Assembly (NCBI GenBank): GCA_964374095.1
Contig: CAYJXJ010000061.1
Span: forward strand, 1-23,146
Reading direction: 5' to 3'
Origin: CAYJXJ01 sp964374095
GTDB taxonomy: Bacteria; Elusimicrobiota; Elusimicrobia; UBA1565; UBA9628
Length of the DNA: 23,146 nt
The notes below the pieces were generated by a model. The model made no database searches. It was given only the letters and a program-made list of their open reading frames with translations, and was not told where the DNA came from. Shown here piece after piece: positions 13,234-20,945 of this stretch (position 1 is the stretch's first letter; each line of letters opens with the position of its first letter). Position numbers and translations under genes: made by a program.

Positions 13234-14417
13234 CCGAGGAATACGAGGCTGGTGCTGGCGTGGGAGTAATGGCTCCCGGCGTGCGGGGTGTCGGGGTTGA
13301 GATACCCGATCTCGGAACCCGAGTACATGCCGGCCACGGGAGCTCCCCCGCACTCTTCGCGCAAGGCTTTGAGTTCCTCGCCGACCAGGTCGTGCCCTCC
13401 CAGAAGCAGCTTGCGGCCGTAGCAGTCGAAGGCCAGCACCGCGGCGGGCGCGCCGCCCGTGAGGCCTTGGCGCGCCCGGGACGCGGATTCCCGCGTCGTT
13501 CGCAGCACGTCTTCCGGAGATGTTTTCACGAAGCGGTAGCTCACTCCCGCTTCCAAGGGACTGCCGCAGAGCAGGGCGCGTCGAGCCCGGTCCACCCCCC
13601 AAAGACCCAGCAGGGGATATTGACCGCCCTCGGGCCCGACCCGGCCCAGCGACACGTTGAAGACCGAGAAAGGGCTACCGGCGCCGGAGCAGCGGCACCC
13701 GAGCGCCTCCTCGATCACATCGAGCGCGGGGCGCCCGTCGAGTTCAAGGACCACGTTTCCAGCCGCCTTGGTCAGGCCGACAGGAGGCGTGACCGCCTCC
13801 CCGCCATGCGAGAAGCCGAAGGAAGCCCGGACATCACCGGACAGGAGCATGGCCACGCAAGAACCCGCCAGGACGCGGCCGTCCACGAACTGCTTGGAGA
13901 AGGGACTCTGCTCCATGATAAATCCCGTGCCGGTCCCCCCCCCCACGATCGGGAAGGACGAACCAAAAACATCCCGGGCGCCTTCGACGATGCGGAAGGC
14001 CTCGCCCATCTGCGGCTCGTGCATGAGGATGGCCAGGCGCGGCTCCCCGGCCGCCGACGCGAGCGCCGAGCGAGCCGCCTCCCGTCCGGCGCCGCGGGCG
14101 TCTCTAGCCTGACCCCTCCCGACCCCGGTGGACACCCCCGCCTCGCCCCCCAGGGCCATGACCACCACGGCCCGCTCCTCCAGCCCCTCGGTTGATATGC
14201 CGCCGTAAGTCGTGCCGCCCGCCAGCGGCAGTCCCCCTGAAGCCTCCCGCAATCCCGCCAAGAGCTTGGCATGATCGACTCCCTGGAAGGGAGAAAAAAC
14301 CAGCAGACCCCGCCCCGGCGCGCTCAGGCTCCCGAGCGCCTCGCGCGCCAATCGCCGGCCGCATGCCGCGGCGTCCTTGAGATCCGCGCATCGGGAGACC
14401 GCCGCTGAGAGTGACAT
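13230..14417 (-). CDS. FIST-domain sensory protein (FIST_N plus FIST_C)
   Basis: Protein of 395 aa with both FIST halves: FIST_N about 35-225 (LLVFSPFQGVDHAKLLAGL, GGTTYGGIS, VGGGTGTGFIM) and FIST_C about 235-385 (DGRPALDVIEEALG, YPLLGLWGVD, AVLAFDCYGRKLLLG, PVAGMYSGSEIG). FIST domains are thought to bind small ligands such as amino acids and often sit in signalling proteins. No output domain is attached here. The cyclase begins on its stop codon, so the two may form a sensor/output pair. It starts 17 bp after the LivK-like gene. Confidence 0.92.
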   Translation of the reverse strand: MSLSAAVSRCADLKDAAACGRRLAREALGSLSAPGRGLLVFSPFQGVDHAKLLAGLREASGGLPLAGGTTYGGISTEGLEERAVVVMALGGEAGVSTGVGRGQARDARGAGREAARSALASAAGEPRLAILMHEPQMGEAFRIVEGARDVFGSSFPIVGGGTGTGFIMEQSPFSKQFVDGRVLAGSCVAMLLSGDVRASFGFSHGGEAVTPPVGLTKAAGNVVLELDGRPALDVIEEALGCRCSGAGSPFSVFNVSLGRVGPEGGQYPLLGLWGVDRARRALLCGSPLEAGVSYRFVKTSPEDVLRTTRESASRARQGLTGGAPAAVLAFDCYGRKLLLGGHDLVGEELKALREECGGAPVAGMYSGSEIGYLNPDTPHAGSHYSHASTSLVFLG

Positions 14418-14434
14418 TCCTTAATATGGGGGGG

Positions 14435-15574
14435 TCAAAACACCGTCTGGAAACGTTTCTCGGCGAAGTCCGCGCGGGTCATGGTCACGAGCCTCTTGGT
14501 CGTGTCGCCCTTGTGGTCGAAAACGATCTCGCCCAGCATGCCCTGGTGGCGTCCGCCCGCGATCCTCGCGATGATGCGGCCCCGGTCGGGTCCCGCCGCC
14601 CGCAGCGCCCCCAGCACCATCCGCGCCGCTTCGTAGGCGTAATGGTCGAAGGCGCGGGGGGCCGCCCCGCCGAACTTGGCCTTGTACCGGGCCACGAAAT
14701 CCTCCGCGGCCGGGAGATGCTCGACCGGCACGCCCAGGACCGTCACGTAGGCCCCGTCGGCCGCCGGGCCGGCGATGGTGAAGAGGTCGTCGGCCTTGGC
14801 GCCGTCTCCGGCGACGAAGGTCGCGTTGATGCGCAGCTCGCGCGCCTGGCGCAGGAGAAGCCCGGCCTCAGGGTACATCCCGCCGAAAAAAATTCCATCC
14901 GGCTTGGCGGCGCGGACCGCCGCCAGCGGCTCACGGAAATCGCTTGCCCCCTTGGCAACCGCGTCGAAGAGCACCACCCGCCCCCCCAGACGGAGGAACT
15001 CCTTGCGAAACTCCTCCGCCAGGCCCAGACCGTAGGGCGAGGCATCATGAAGAACCGCCATTTTTCCCAACGACCAGCGGCCGTGAGCGAAATCCGCGGC
15101 GAAGCTGCCCTGGATGTCGTCGGATGGCGGCAGGCGGAAGACGATCCGCGGACCCGTCCAGTCGGCGCGGGTCTGCTGGACGGTGAGTTCGGGGTTGGTG
15201 GAGGTCGGCGTCACCATGGCCAGTCCGGCCTGGGCGTATAGACGCGACGCCGGAAGCGAGCACCCCGAGGTGTAGTGCCCCACGACCGCCATCACGTCCG
15301 GGTCCTGCGCGGCGCGCCGGGCCGCCTCCTCGGCGTGGGCCGGGTCGCCGCGGTCGTCGATGCCCACGACCTCGACCTTGAGGGACGGCTCCGAAAAAGG
15401 CGCGGCTTCCGACACCGCGAGCTCCACCCCGCGGAGGAGGCCCGTCCCGTCGGCGGCAAGCGCCCCGCTCAGCGGCACGGTCACGGCGATGCGGACCGTC
15501 CTGGCCGGGCGCAGGTCGCAGGCGGCCAGCGCCGCGAGAACGGATAGGCACACGGGGGCCGGGAGGCGCCTCAT
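14435..15574 (-). CDS. Branched-chain amino acid ABC transporter-type substrate-binding lipoprotein (LivK-like)
   Basis: Protein of 379 aa. The signal peptide has a lipobox ending ALAAC, so Cys19 would be lipidated. The type I periplasmic-binding fold follows: IAVTVPLSGALAADGTGLLRGVELA, DDRGDPAHAEEAARR, VVGHYTSGCSLPASRLYAQAG, MVTPTSTNPEL, SPYGLGLAEEFRKEF and FDHYAYEAARMVL. This matches receptors for Leu/Ile/Val and other amides or amino acids. No permease or ATPase gene is adjacent; instead FIST and cyclase genes follow, so it may feed a sensor rather than a transporter. The ATG at 15574 is fixed by the signal peptide and a TATAAT six bases upstream; longer upstream frames are not credible. 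Confidence 0.9.
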   Translation of the reverse strand: MRRLPAPVCLSVLAALAACDLRPARTVRIAVTVPLSGALAADGTGLLRGVELAVSEAAPFSEPSLKVEVVGIDDRGDPAHAEEAARRAAQDPDVMAVVGHYTSGCSLPASRLYAQAGLAMVTPTSTNPELTVQQTRADWTGPRIVFRLPPSDDIQGSFAADFAHGRWSLGKMAVLHDASPYGLGLAEEFRKEFLRLGGRVVLFDAVAKGASDFREPLAAVRAAKPDGIFFGGMYPEAGLLLRQARELRINATFVAGDGAKADDLFTIAGPAADGAYVTVLGVPVEHLPAAEDFVARYKAKFGGAAPRAFDHYAYEAARMVLGALRAAGPDRGRIIARIAGGRHQGMLGEIVFDHKGDTTKRLVTMTRADFAEKRFQTVF

Positions 15575-15580
15575 GGGGGA

Positions 15581-15586
15581 ATTATA
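15581..15586 (-). promoter_or_regulatory. -10-like TATAAT, six bases before the LivK-like start
   Basis: A consensus TATAAT on the minus strand ends six bases before the ATG at 15574. This suggests a leaderless or near-leaderless mRNA for the LivK-FIST-cyclase operon. Confidence 0.5.
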
Positions 15587-15602
15587 CGCAATCCCGAGGA
15601 GG

Positions 15603-15632
15603 CGGGCGCTTCCAATATTTTGGAGGCGCCCG
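15603..15632. repeat. Hairpin in the divergent intergenic region, similar to the TR-side hairpin
   Basis: 12-position arms 15603-15614 and 15621-15632 pair with one mismatch around the loop ATATTT. The core resembles the hairpin at 388-411 (CTTCCA, six-base A/T loop, TGGA). It could regulate either flanking gene or be a dispersed short repeat. Confidence 0.5.
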
Positions 15633-15677
15633 CGCGGTGGTTTGACTGCGGCGGGAAGAAAAAAGCATGATTCTGCG

Positions 15678-16331
15678 GTGAGGGCGCTTAATCTCGCGGT
15701 CCTTCTGGTCGCCCTCACCGCGGCCAAGGCCCAGGCCGGCAAGGGCCAATGGTCGCTCTCATTGACGCCGGGAGTCGCCGCGCCCGTCGGCGAGGGCCGC
15801 TTCAAGAGCGAGCACGGCACCTCCCTGCACCTGCTCACCGCGGTCAATTATGAAGTCGAGGACGGCTACTGGTACGGCCTCGAGCTGGGCTACTCCGCCG
15901 GCCACAAGTTCCACGGCAAAATGGCGGAAGCCGACTTCGACGGGGACGGGCGGAAGGACTCCGTCTCGTTTTCTTCGGACATCGATGAGACCATGATGAA
16001 CGTGACTCCCACCATCCGCGCCGGAGGGCTGATCGCCGATGAGGTCAAGTACTCATTCACCTTGGGGATGGGGCTCTACGCCTTCTGGACCGGCAGCGGC
16101 CATGCCGCTCTCTCGGGAACCGGCTCGACCGGCGCCTCGCTCAACGGCGCTCGGGTCCCTTTTGCCGGCTCCTCCAACGCCTACGGGGGGTTGAGCCTCG
16201 GGCATACCCTCGGCTATGAGATCCGGGATTTCTTCGAGCTGGCATTGGACCTGCGCTACCACCTCATCTTCCGCCCCCATGGGGGGGTGGGCCTGGCCGT
16301 GCCCGGGCTGCGCTTCGGGTGGCTTTTCTGA
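15678..16331 (+). CDS. Outer-membrane beta-barrel protein, paralog A
   Basis: Protein of 217 aa from GTG 15678. The signal peptide (LNLAVLLVALTAAKAQA) is followed by alternating amphipathic strands typical of a small eight- to ten-strand barrel, ending LRFGWLF with the terminal Phe recognised by the BAM machinery. A DFDGDGRKDS loop (about 93-102) resembles a calcium-binding DxDxDG motif. It is clearly related to the protein at 18067 (shared xELGYxxGHxxxGKxxExDFD). An upstream in-frame start is possible but would lie inside the LivK-like gene on the other strand. The acyl-CoA thioesterase start overlaps its stop (TGATG). Function unknown. Confidence 0.82.
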   Translation: MRALNLAVLLVALTAAKAQAGKGQWSLSLTPGVAAPVGEGRFKSEHGTSLHLLTAVNYEVEDGYWYGLELGYSAGHKFHGKMAEADFDGDGRKDSVSFSSDIDETMMNVTPTIRAGGLIADEVKYSFTLGMGLYAFWTGSGHAALSGTGSTGASLNGARVPFAGSSNAYGGLSLGHTLGYEIRDFFELALDLRYHLIFRPHGGVGLAVPGLRFGWLF

Positions 16332-16783
16332 TGGCCGGAAAGCCCGTCCGGGCCTCCATGGCCGAGATCTCCGACCTGGTCTCGCCGCCCGACGCCAATC
16401 TGCGCGGCACGGTCTTCGGAGGCAAGATCCTCCAGATGGTCGACAAGGCCGCGGCGGTCTGCGCCATGCGGCATTCCGCCAAGCCTTGCGTCACCGTGGC
16501 CATGGAGCGGGTGGAGTTTCTCGTGCCGATTCGGATCGGCAACCTTGTGACCGCGCGGGCGCGGATCAATCACGCCGGCCGCTCCTCCATGGAGGTCGGC
16601 GTCGAAGTCTACGCCGAGGACCTCGGCACCGGCGGGCGCATCCACACCAATTCCTGCCTCGTCACCATGGTGGCCGTGGACGCCCGGGGGCGTCCTTCTC
16701 CGGTGCCGCGGGTTTTGGTGGAGACCGCTGATGAGCGCGAGCGGTACTTTCAGGCCGAGGCCCGGCGCAAGCGGCATTCCTAA
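16331..16783 (+). CDS. Hotdog-fold acyl-CoA thioesterase (YciA/BFIT type)
   Basis: Cytosolic 150-residue protein that would hydrolyse acyl-CoA to free acid and CoA. The family signature PPDANLRGTVFGGKILQMVDKAA (about 18-40) carries the NxxGxxxGG and MVD elements of the hotdog active site. VTVAMERVEFLVPIRIGNLV and GRIHTNSCLVTMVAVD match later strands. The start ATG shares a base with the stop of the outer-membrane gene (TGATG), so the two are translationally coupled despite unrelated apparent roles. Length is normal for the family. Confidence 0.92.
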   Translation: MAGKPVRASMAEISDLVSPPDANLRGTVFGGKILQMVDKAAAVCAMRHSAKPCVTVAMERVEFLVPIRIGNLVTARARINHAGRSSMEVGVEVYAEDLGTGGRIHTNSCLVTMVAVDARGRPSPVPRVLVETADERERYFQAEARRKRHS

Positions 16784-16799
16784 GGGAGCCGCGGAACGC

Positions 16800-16815
16800 C
16801 GACGTCGGGACGTCG
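16800..16815. terminator. Weak hairpin between convergent genes
   Basis: 7-bp perfect arms 16800-16806 and 16809-16815 with a two-base loop, between the convergent thioesterase and Pro-rich genes. No good T-run follows, so termination is a guess based on position. Confidence 0.3.
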
Positions 16816-16831
16816 CCTTTGGGGTCATCGC

Positions 16832-17827
16832 TCACGGATTGGGCTGGGAACAGGTCCCACGCCGGTTGCCGGCGGCCTCGCAGGACTCCCGCGTGAAGTA
16901 GCACATGAAGGTCGCGGAGTTCTTCCACCAGCCGCGGCGCGGGCACGGCCCGTCTTGGGTGCGGGGCGACTCCGGGTTGGGGGTCGGGACGGGATCGGGC
17001 GGCGCGATAATGGTGTAGTGGCTGGGCGGACCGGGCTGGGGTTCGGTCTGCGGCGGCGGCAGAGCCTCGCCGCCGGGGAGATGGTCCATGGTGCCGATGG
17101 GACCGCCGCCCTGCACCGTGACGCGCGGCGTCCCACGAGACGGAAGGGGAGTGCCGGGCGCCGCCGTCGCCGATCCTCCCCCGCCGGGGACCGTTCGGAA
17201 CGCGGCCCTGGCCTTGGGGGCGGGAGGCGCGGCCGGCGTTGGAACCGACGGGATCGGGGCTTGCCCCGCGGGGGACAAGACCGCCGGCGCCGCCGGAGGC
17301 TGCGAGGGCTGGCTCAGGTAATACACCGGACCCGCCGGCTTGGTCCCGTGATCCTGGCGGCTTGTCACGTTGGTGGCCGACCAGCCGCGCATGGGCTTGA
17401 GCTTGGAGACGGGCTTGGGGCTCTCGGGGGGCGGCGGCTCTCCCTCCGCGATGACCGTGATGACGCCGGTCTCCTGCGGCGGATCGGAAGCCGCGGGAGC
17501 GGCGGCCGGTGGAGGAACGGCCGGGGGGGTGGGAAGCGGCGCGGGCGAGGCCGACACTTGCGGCGGCGCCGGGGATGAGGCCGGCGCGGGGACCAGCGGG
17601 GGAATCGCGGGAAGATTGGCGGCCGACGATTGGGACCCGATGCCGGGGTTGAGGGTTTGCAGCGGTATTTCGGCGAAAAACCAGCGAATGAAGGCCATGG
17701 CCCCAAACGGAGTCAGGACGACCGCGGCAACGGCTACCGCGATCTTGAGGAAGGGCCGCCGCGCGGGAGGAGGAGCAACCGCCTGCGCTCCCCCTGGTCG
17801 GAGGCCCGGGTCCCCCTCGGGAGGCAT
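16832..17827 (-). CDS. Proline-rich single-pass membrane protein of unknown function
   Basis: Protein of 331 aa. It has a short cytosolic N-terminus, one transmembrane helix (about 27-48, LKIAVAVAAVVLTPFGAMAF), then a long Pro/Ala-rich region (about 70-290) suited to spanning the periplasm, as in TonB-like or spacer proteins. The C-terminal about 45 residues contain four Cys (GPCPRRGWWKNSATFMCYFTRESCEAAGNRRGTC) and may form a small disulfide-bonded domain. I recognise no family. TonB itself is unlikely because its C-terminal domain is absent. The start at 17827 is preceded by GGGGG and TACACT. Confidence 0.7.
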   Translation of the reverse strand: MPPEGDPGLRPGGAQAVAPPPARRPFLKIAVAVAAVVLTPFGAMAFIRWFFAEIPLQTLNPGIGSQSSAANLPAIPPLVPAPASSPAPPQVSASPAPLPTPPAVPPPAAAPAASDPPQETGVITVIAEGEPPPPESPKPVSKLKPMRGWSATNVTSRQDHGTKPAGPVYYLSQPSQPPAAPAVLSPAGQAPIPSVPTPAAPPAPKARAAFRTVPGGGGSATAAPGTPLPSRGTPRVTVQGGGPIGTMDHLPGGEALPPPQTEPQPGPPSHYTIIAPPDPVPTPNPESPRTQDGPCPRRGWWKNSATFMCYFTRESCEAAGNRRGTCSQPNP

Positions 17828-17833
17828 ACCCCC

Positions 17834-17839
17834 AGTGTA
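17834..17839 (-). promoter_or_regulatory. -10-like TACACT, six bases before the Pro-rich gene
   Basis: On the minus strand TACACT ends six bases before the ATG at 17827, matching the spacing seen at the LivK-like gene. Confidence 0.3.
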
Positions 17840-17916
17840 ACAGGGGGCCGGAGAAGATGCAACCCGGGGCGCAGGGCTTCAGGTCTTCATGGGCGAGGAC
17901 GGGGGCACTGGGGCAA

Positions 17917-17933
17917 CTCGGTCCTGGACCGAG
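17917..17933. repeat. Short hairpin in the intergenic region
   Basis: Perfect 7-bp arms 17917-17923 and 17927-17933 with a three-base loop, in the 239-bp gap between divergent genes. Nothing else of note is seen in the gap apart from the promoter motifs. Confidence 0.3.
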
Positions 17934-18050
17934 CCCACCATGCTTGGCGCCTAACTCGTGTCAAACCGGACGTTCCTGAGCGTCGCCGAGATCAACCCCC
18001 AGACAATCCACCGAGCGGGCCGGAGCCGACCGAATTCCGTAACCCCATTC

Positions 18051-18059
18051 TGATAGAAT
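18051..18059 (+). promoter_or_regulatory. Extended -10-like motif TGATAGAAT
   Basis: TAGAAT ends seven bases before the ATG at 18067. It is identical to the motif at 7659-7667. An ATG at 18058 overlaps the motif and is therefore a less likely start. Confidence 0.45.
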
Positions 18060-18066
18060 GAGACCG

Positions 18067-18756
18067 ATGCCCGGCCTGCTCCTCGCGTCCCTTGTGGCCC
18101 TTCTCGGCCCCCCGGTTCAATCGCAGACCACCCGCTGGGAAGGCTACTTCGACCCCGTGGGTTATTCCTTTCCGGCCGCTTTCACGGCCCACTACTTGAG
18201 AAAATCCTTCCACCTGCAGGGCGCCGCGCTCTACCAGCTGCATGAATGGTTCGCGGGCGGCGCCGAACTCGGCTACGCCACGGGCCACAGCCTGGGGGGC
18301 AAGCTCGGCGAGGTGGACTTCGACTCCCCGGCCGACGGCCGGCCCGACTCCCTGCAATTCACATCCTCGGCCAAGCTCTTCTGGGTCCATTTCACCCCCA
18401 TGCTCAGGATCGGGCGCTGGATCGAGTTCGATGACATCGACTACCGCCCCTACATCATGATGGGGGCGGGAATGTATCACCTATGGCACCGGGCGGGGGT
18501 CACCAAGATCAACGGCATCTCGACGCGCGGAGCGCATTTCTCCGAGGTTGTGATCGCGCAGAGAACCGACGCCGACACCGACATCGGGGCCAGCATCGGG
18601 GTCGGCATCGAGCAACGGGTCCTCCAACGCTGGCGAGTCGCCTTTGACCTTCGACTCCACCACGTCTGGAACGCCGCGGACTTCGACCGCGACGGCCGGG
18701 ATGACGATTCCTTGAATTGGGTCATCCCCTCCCTGCGCCTGGGCTACGCTTTCTAG
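18067..18756 (+). CDS. Outer-membrane beta-barrel protein, paralog B
   Basis: Protein of 229 aa with signal peptide MPGLLLASLVALLGPPVQSQ, repeated amphipathic strands and a C-terminal LRLGYAF typical of outer-membrane proteins. It shares with the protein at 15678 the block GAELGYATGHSLGGKLGEVDFD. It has Asp-rich loops DFDSPADGRPDS and DFDRDGRDDDS, the latter resembling a calcium-binding DxDxDG loop. It lies alone on the plus strand, converging with the aldolase-like gene. Ligand or function unknown. The ATG at 18067 is chosen because the preceding ATG lies in a promoter-like motif. Confidence 0.82.
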   Translation: MPGLLLASLVALLGPPVQSQTTRWEGYFDPVGYSFPAAFTAHYLRKSFHLQGAALYQLHEWFAGGAELGYATGHSLGGKLGEVDFDSPADGRPDSLQFTSSAKLFWVHFTPMLRIGRWIEFDDIDYRPYIMMGAGMYHLWHRAGVTKINGISTRGAHFSEVVIAQRTDADTDIGASIGVGIEQRVLQRWRVAFDLRLHHVWNAADFDRDGRDDDSLNWVIPSLRLGYAF

Positions 18757-18774
18757 CGGCCGGCAGGAGGCAGG

Positions 18775-20094
18775 CTAGCTCCGCCCCTCCAGTATCTTCA
18801 GGAACGAGCGGGTCGCCAACTCCTCGGGGCTCAACCCCGCATCCCGGACCTCGGCCTCGCTGATGGCGCCGCAGCCGAGGCCTCTCAAAAAGAAGTTCAG
18901 CAGGCCTTGTCCCGTGGCCGCGTCGTCAAAGGCCTGGCCCGTGGCGGTGGCCCGGGCCGCTTTCTCCACGAAGTTTCGAAGCCGGGTCGAGGCCGCCGCG
19001 AGCCCCTCCAGAAAAAACGCGTACACCGCCGCGTAGCGGCTGACGAGTTGGGCCGGGTGCAGGTCCCAGCCCTGGTAGAACCCCTCGGAAAGCGAGGTCC
19101 GCGCGTCGTCGTAATGCGCTTTCCAAGCGGCGTGGACCGAATCGCGATCGGCGCGAAGCTCCTCGGCCGACGGCTCGGCTCCGGAGCGGCGCATGACCAC
19201 GGGCATGAGCGTGGTGGCGCCGTCGCAGACGGCGATCCCGGTCCCCGCCAGGGCGACCTGGAGGGCGCGCTTGGCGAACCCGCAGGCGGGATGGTGCATG
19301 CGCTGTTCGGAGGCCGTCAGCCCGATCGAGGCGGTGTAGTCGTAGGTGCCGAAGTGCGCCCCGACGCAGCGGCCCCCTGCGGCCTCAACGAGTCCCCGCG
19401 GCGAAGCTATGGCCTCCGGGGTCTCGATCATGAGTTCGATCTTGACGCTCCCCCGCCGCAGGTGGGTTTTGGATTCGAGCCGGCCGATTAGGCGGGAGAG
19501 GACCGCCACCTCGGAGGGCCTCTCGATCTTGGGCAGAGTGAGCGCGAAATTCTCCGGAAGCCCTCCTCCCCGCCCTAGCGCCGTTAGGACGATGTCGAGG
19601 GTGCGCGTGGAGCGTCCCCATGAGGGGGGCGTTAGAGGCTTGATTCGTATCCCGATGAAGGGCGGGAGCGATCGACGTCTCCGGCCCTCCAGAAGTTCCG
19701 CCGCGGCCCCGGCCGCATGGGCATCCTCTTCCTCATCGGGCCGAAGGCCGTAACCATCCTCGAAATCGATGCGGTAATCCTCGACCGGTTCGCGCCGTAG
19801 TTTGCCGACCACCCGTGAGTAAATCTCCGGGGCGAAGTCCTGCGAAAGTCCCAGGGCATTGGCAAAGACCACGGCATCGGGAGCATAGTCGTTCAAAAAA
19901 GCAAGGGCCGAGTCCCCAAGTTTCCGAGCCGTTGCCGCCTTGAACAGGTGCGCCCCCCCATAGACGACATGCACGGGCCGGCGCGCGTCCGCGCCGCCCG
20001 GCCGCCGGCCCGCCGCGGCGGCGTGGGCGCGCCGCAGGGGCGCAAGAGCGCCCCTGATGGAGGCTGCGGAGAGCGACGTGGCGGTCTTGTTCAT
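18775..20094 (-). CDS. HpcH/HpaI aldolase-citrate lyase-like protein (DUF6986)
   Basis: Protein of 439 aa. Family blocks include VHVVYGGAHLFKAATARKLG (about 41-60), EPVEDYRIDFEDGYGLRPDEEEDAHA, PPFIGIRIKPL, FALTLPKIE, ELMIETPEAI, GAHFGTYDYTASIG and QVALAGTGIAVCDGATTLMPV. These give a TIM-barrel C-C lyase with acidic metal ligands (the FEDG and ETPE Glu/Asp). The substrate is not established; relatives sit near purine/ureide catabolism genes in some bacteria. Here the ATG overlaps the stop of the FAD subunit (ATGA), placing it last in the molybdenum hydroxylase operon. A role in handling a breakdown product of urate or glyoxylate type is inferred. Confidence 0.85.
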   Translation of the reverse strand: MNKTATSLSAASIRGALAPLRRAHAAAAGRRPGGADARRPVHVVYGGAHLFKAATARKLGDSALAFLNDYAPDAVVFANALGLSQDFAPEIYSRVVGKLRREPVEDYRIDFEDGYGLRPDEEEDAHAAGAAAELLEGRRRRSLPPFIGIRIKPLTPPSWGRSTRTLDIVLTALGRGGGLPENFALTLPKIERPSEVAVLSRLIGRLESKTHLRRGSVKIELMIETPEAIASPRGLVEAAGGRCVGAHFGTYDYTASIGLTASEQRMHHPACGFAKRALQVALAGTGIAVCDGATTLMPVVMRRSGAEPSAEELRADRDSVHAAWKAHYDDARTSLSEGFYQGWDLHPAQLVSRYAAVYAFFLEGLAAASTRLRNFVEKAARATATGQAFDDAATGQGLLNFFLRGLGCGAISEAEVRDAGLSPEELATRSFLKILEGRS

Positions 20095-20945
20095 GGTTTT
20101 AGGAACTCCCTCAGGAGATTTTGCGCGACCCCCAGCCGGTATTCGGCGGTGGATCGAAAATCGTCGATGGGCGAGATGTCCCGCGCGAGTTGTCGCGCCG
20201 CCTCGGCGGCCATGTCATGGCTCAAGGGCTTGCCCCTCGCGAACTCCTCCACCATCCGGGCCCGACGCGCCGTGGGGGCGACGCTGCCCAGGGCCAAGCG
20301 GAGCTCTTTGACGCAGCCGCGCTCGACCCACAGCAGCCCCGCCATGACGACCTTGGAGATGGCTTGGGCCGCGCGCGTGCCGATCTTGCGAAACATCTGC
20401 CGCGACGGCCGCCCCGGCAGCGCCGGAAGCTCCACGGCCTCGATGAGTTCCCCGGCGGCCAGGGTCGTCTTCTTGACCCCGGCCCAAATTTCAAGGATAG
20501 GAACCTCCCGCCGGCCTCCAGGGCCGACCGCCCGGACGCGGGCTTCGTACACGGCCAAGGGGGGGAAGGTGTCGCCGGCCGGGGAAGCGTTGGCGATGTT
20601 TCCCCCGAGCGTGCCCCGGTTCTGGATTTGGGCGGCGCCAACGGTGGCGCAGGCCTGGACTAAGAGCGGGAACCCACGCCGGACCGCGGGATGCTCCTGG
20701 ATGACGGCATGCGTGGCCAGGGCTCCGATGCGCACGCCTCGCCGCCCGGCGCGAATTGTACTCCACTCCCGAACGCCTGATAGGTCAAGGATGGTACGGC
20801 CGTTGAGAACGCCCATGTTCCACAACACCATCAGGTCGGTGCCGCCGGCAAGGGGGATTGCGCCGGGGGTGCGCGCATAGAGTCGAACCGCTCCGCCGGC
20901 GCTGCTTGCCCGCAGCAACGTCATGGACTCGGCCGAGCCCCTCAT
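20091..20945 (-). CDS. Xanthine dehydrogenase-type FAD-binding subunit
   Basis: Protein of 284 aa carrying FAD, which passes electrons from the iron-sulfur subunit to NAD+ or another acceptor. The FAD-binding motifs are IPLAGGTDLMVLW (about 29-41) and QIQNRGTLGGNIANASPAGDT (about 100-120), with a C-terminal CODH flavoprotein domain (LALGSVAPTARRA). The ATG at 20945 overlaps the stop of the FeS gene (ATGA) and is preferred over the much longer upstream frame, which would lie within that gene. The order Mo-FeS-FAD fits other three-subunit enzymes of the family. Confidence 0.93.
   Translation of the reverse strand: MRGSAESMTLLRASSAGGAVRLYARTPGAIPLAGGTDLMVLWNMGVLNGRTILDLSGVREWSTIRAGRRGVRIGALATHAVIQEHPAVRRGFPLLVQACATVGAAQIQNRGTLGGNIANASPAGDTFPPLAVYEARVRAVGPGGRREVPILEIWAGVKKTTLAAGELIEAVELPALPGRPSRQMFRKIGTRAAQAISKVVMAGLLWVERGCVKELRLALGSVAPTARRARMVEEFARGKPLSHDMAAEAARQLARDISPIDDFRSTAEYRLGVAQNLLREFLKP

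Noticed and set aside
13234..13602. N-terminal extension of the cyclase frame
   Set aside because: Overlaps the FIST gene, is Arg/Pro-rich without domain, and the ATGA junction at 13233 is a natural start.
10989..14195. Long plus-strand frames opposite the cyclase and FIST genes
   Set aside because: Antisense shadows in GC-rich DNA, His/Arg/Gly/Pro-rich and without recognisable domains.
15575..15847. N-terminal extension of the LivK-like frame
   Set aside because: A lipobox signal peptide starts at 15574 with TATAAT just upstream; the extension overlaps the divergent gene.
16832..17827. TonB
   Set aside because: The anchor plus Pro-rich spacer resembles TonB, but the C-terminal TonB domain is absent; the end is a short Cys-rich segment.
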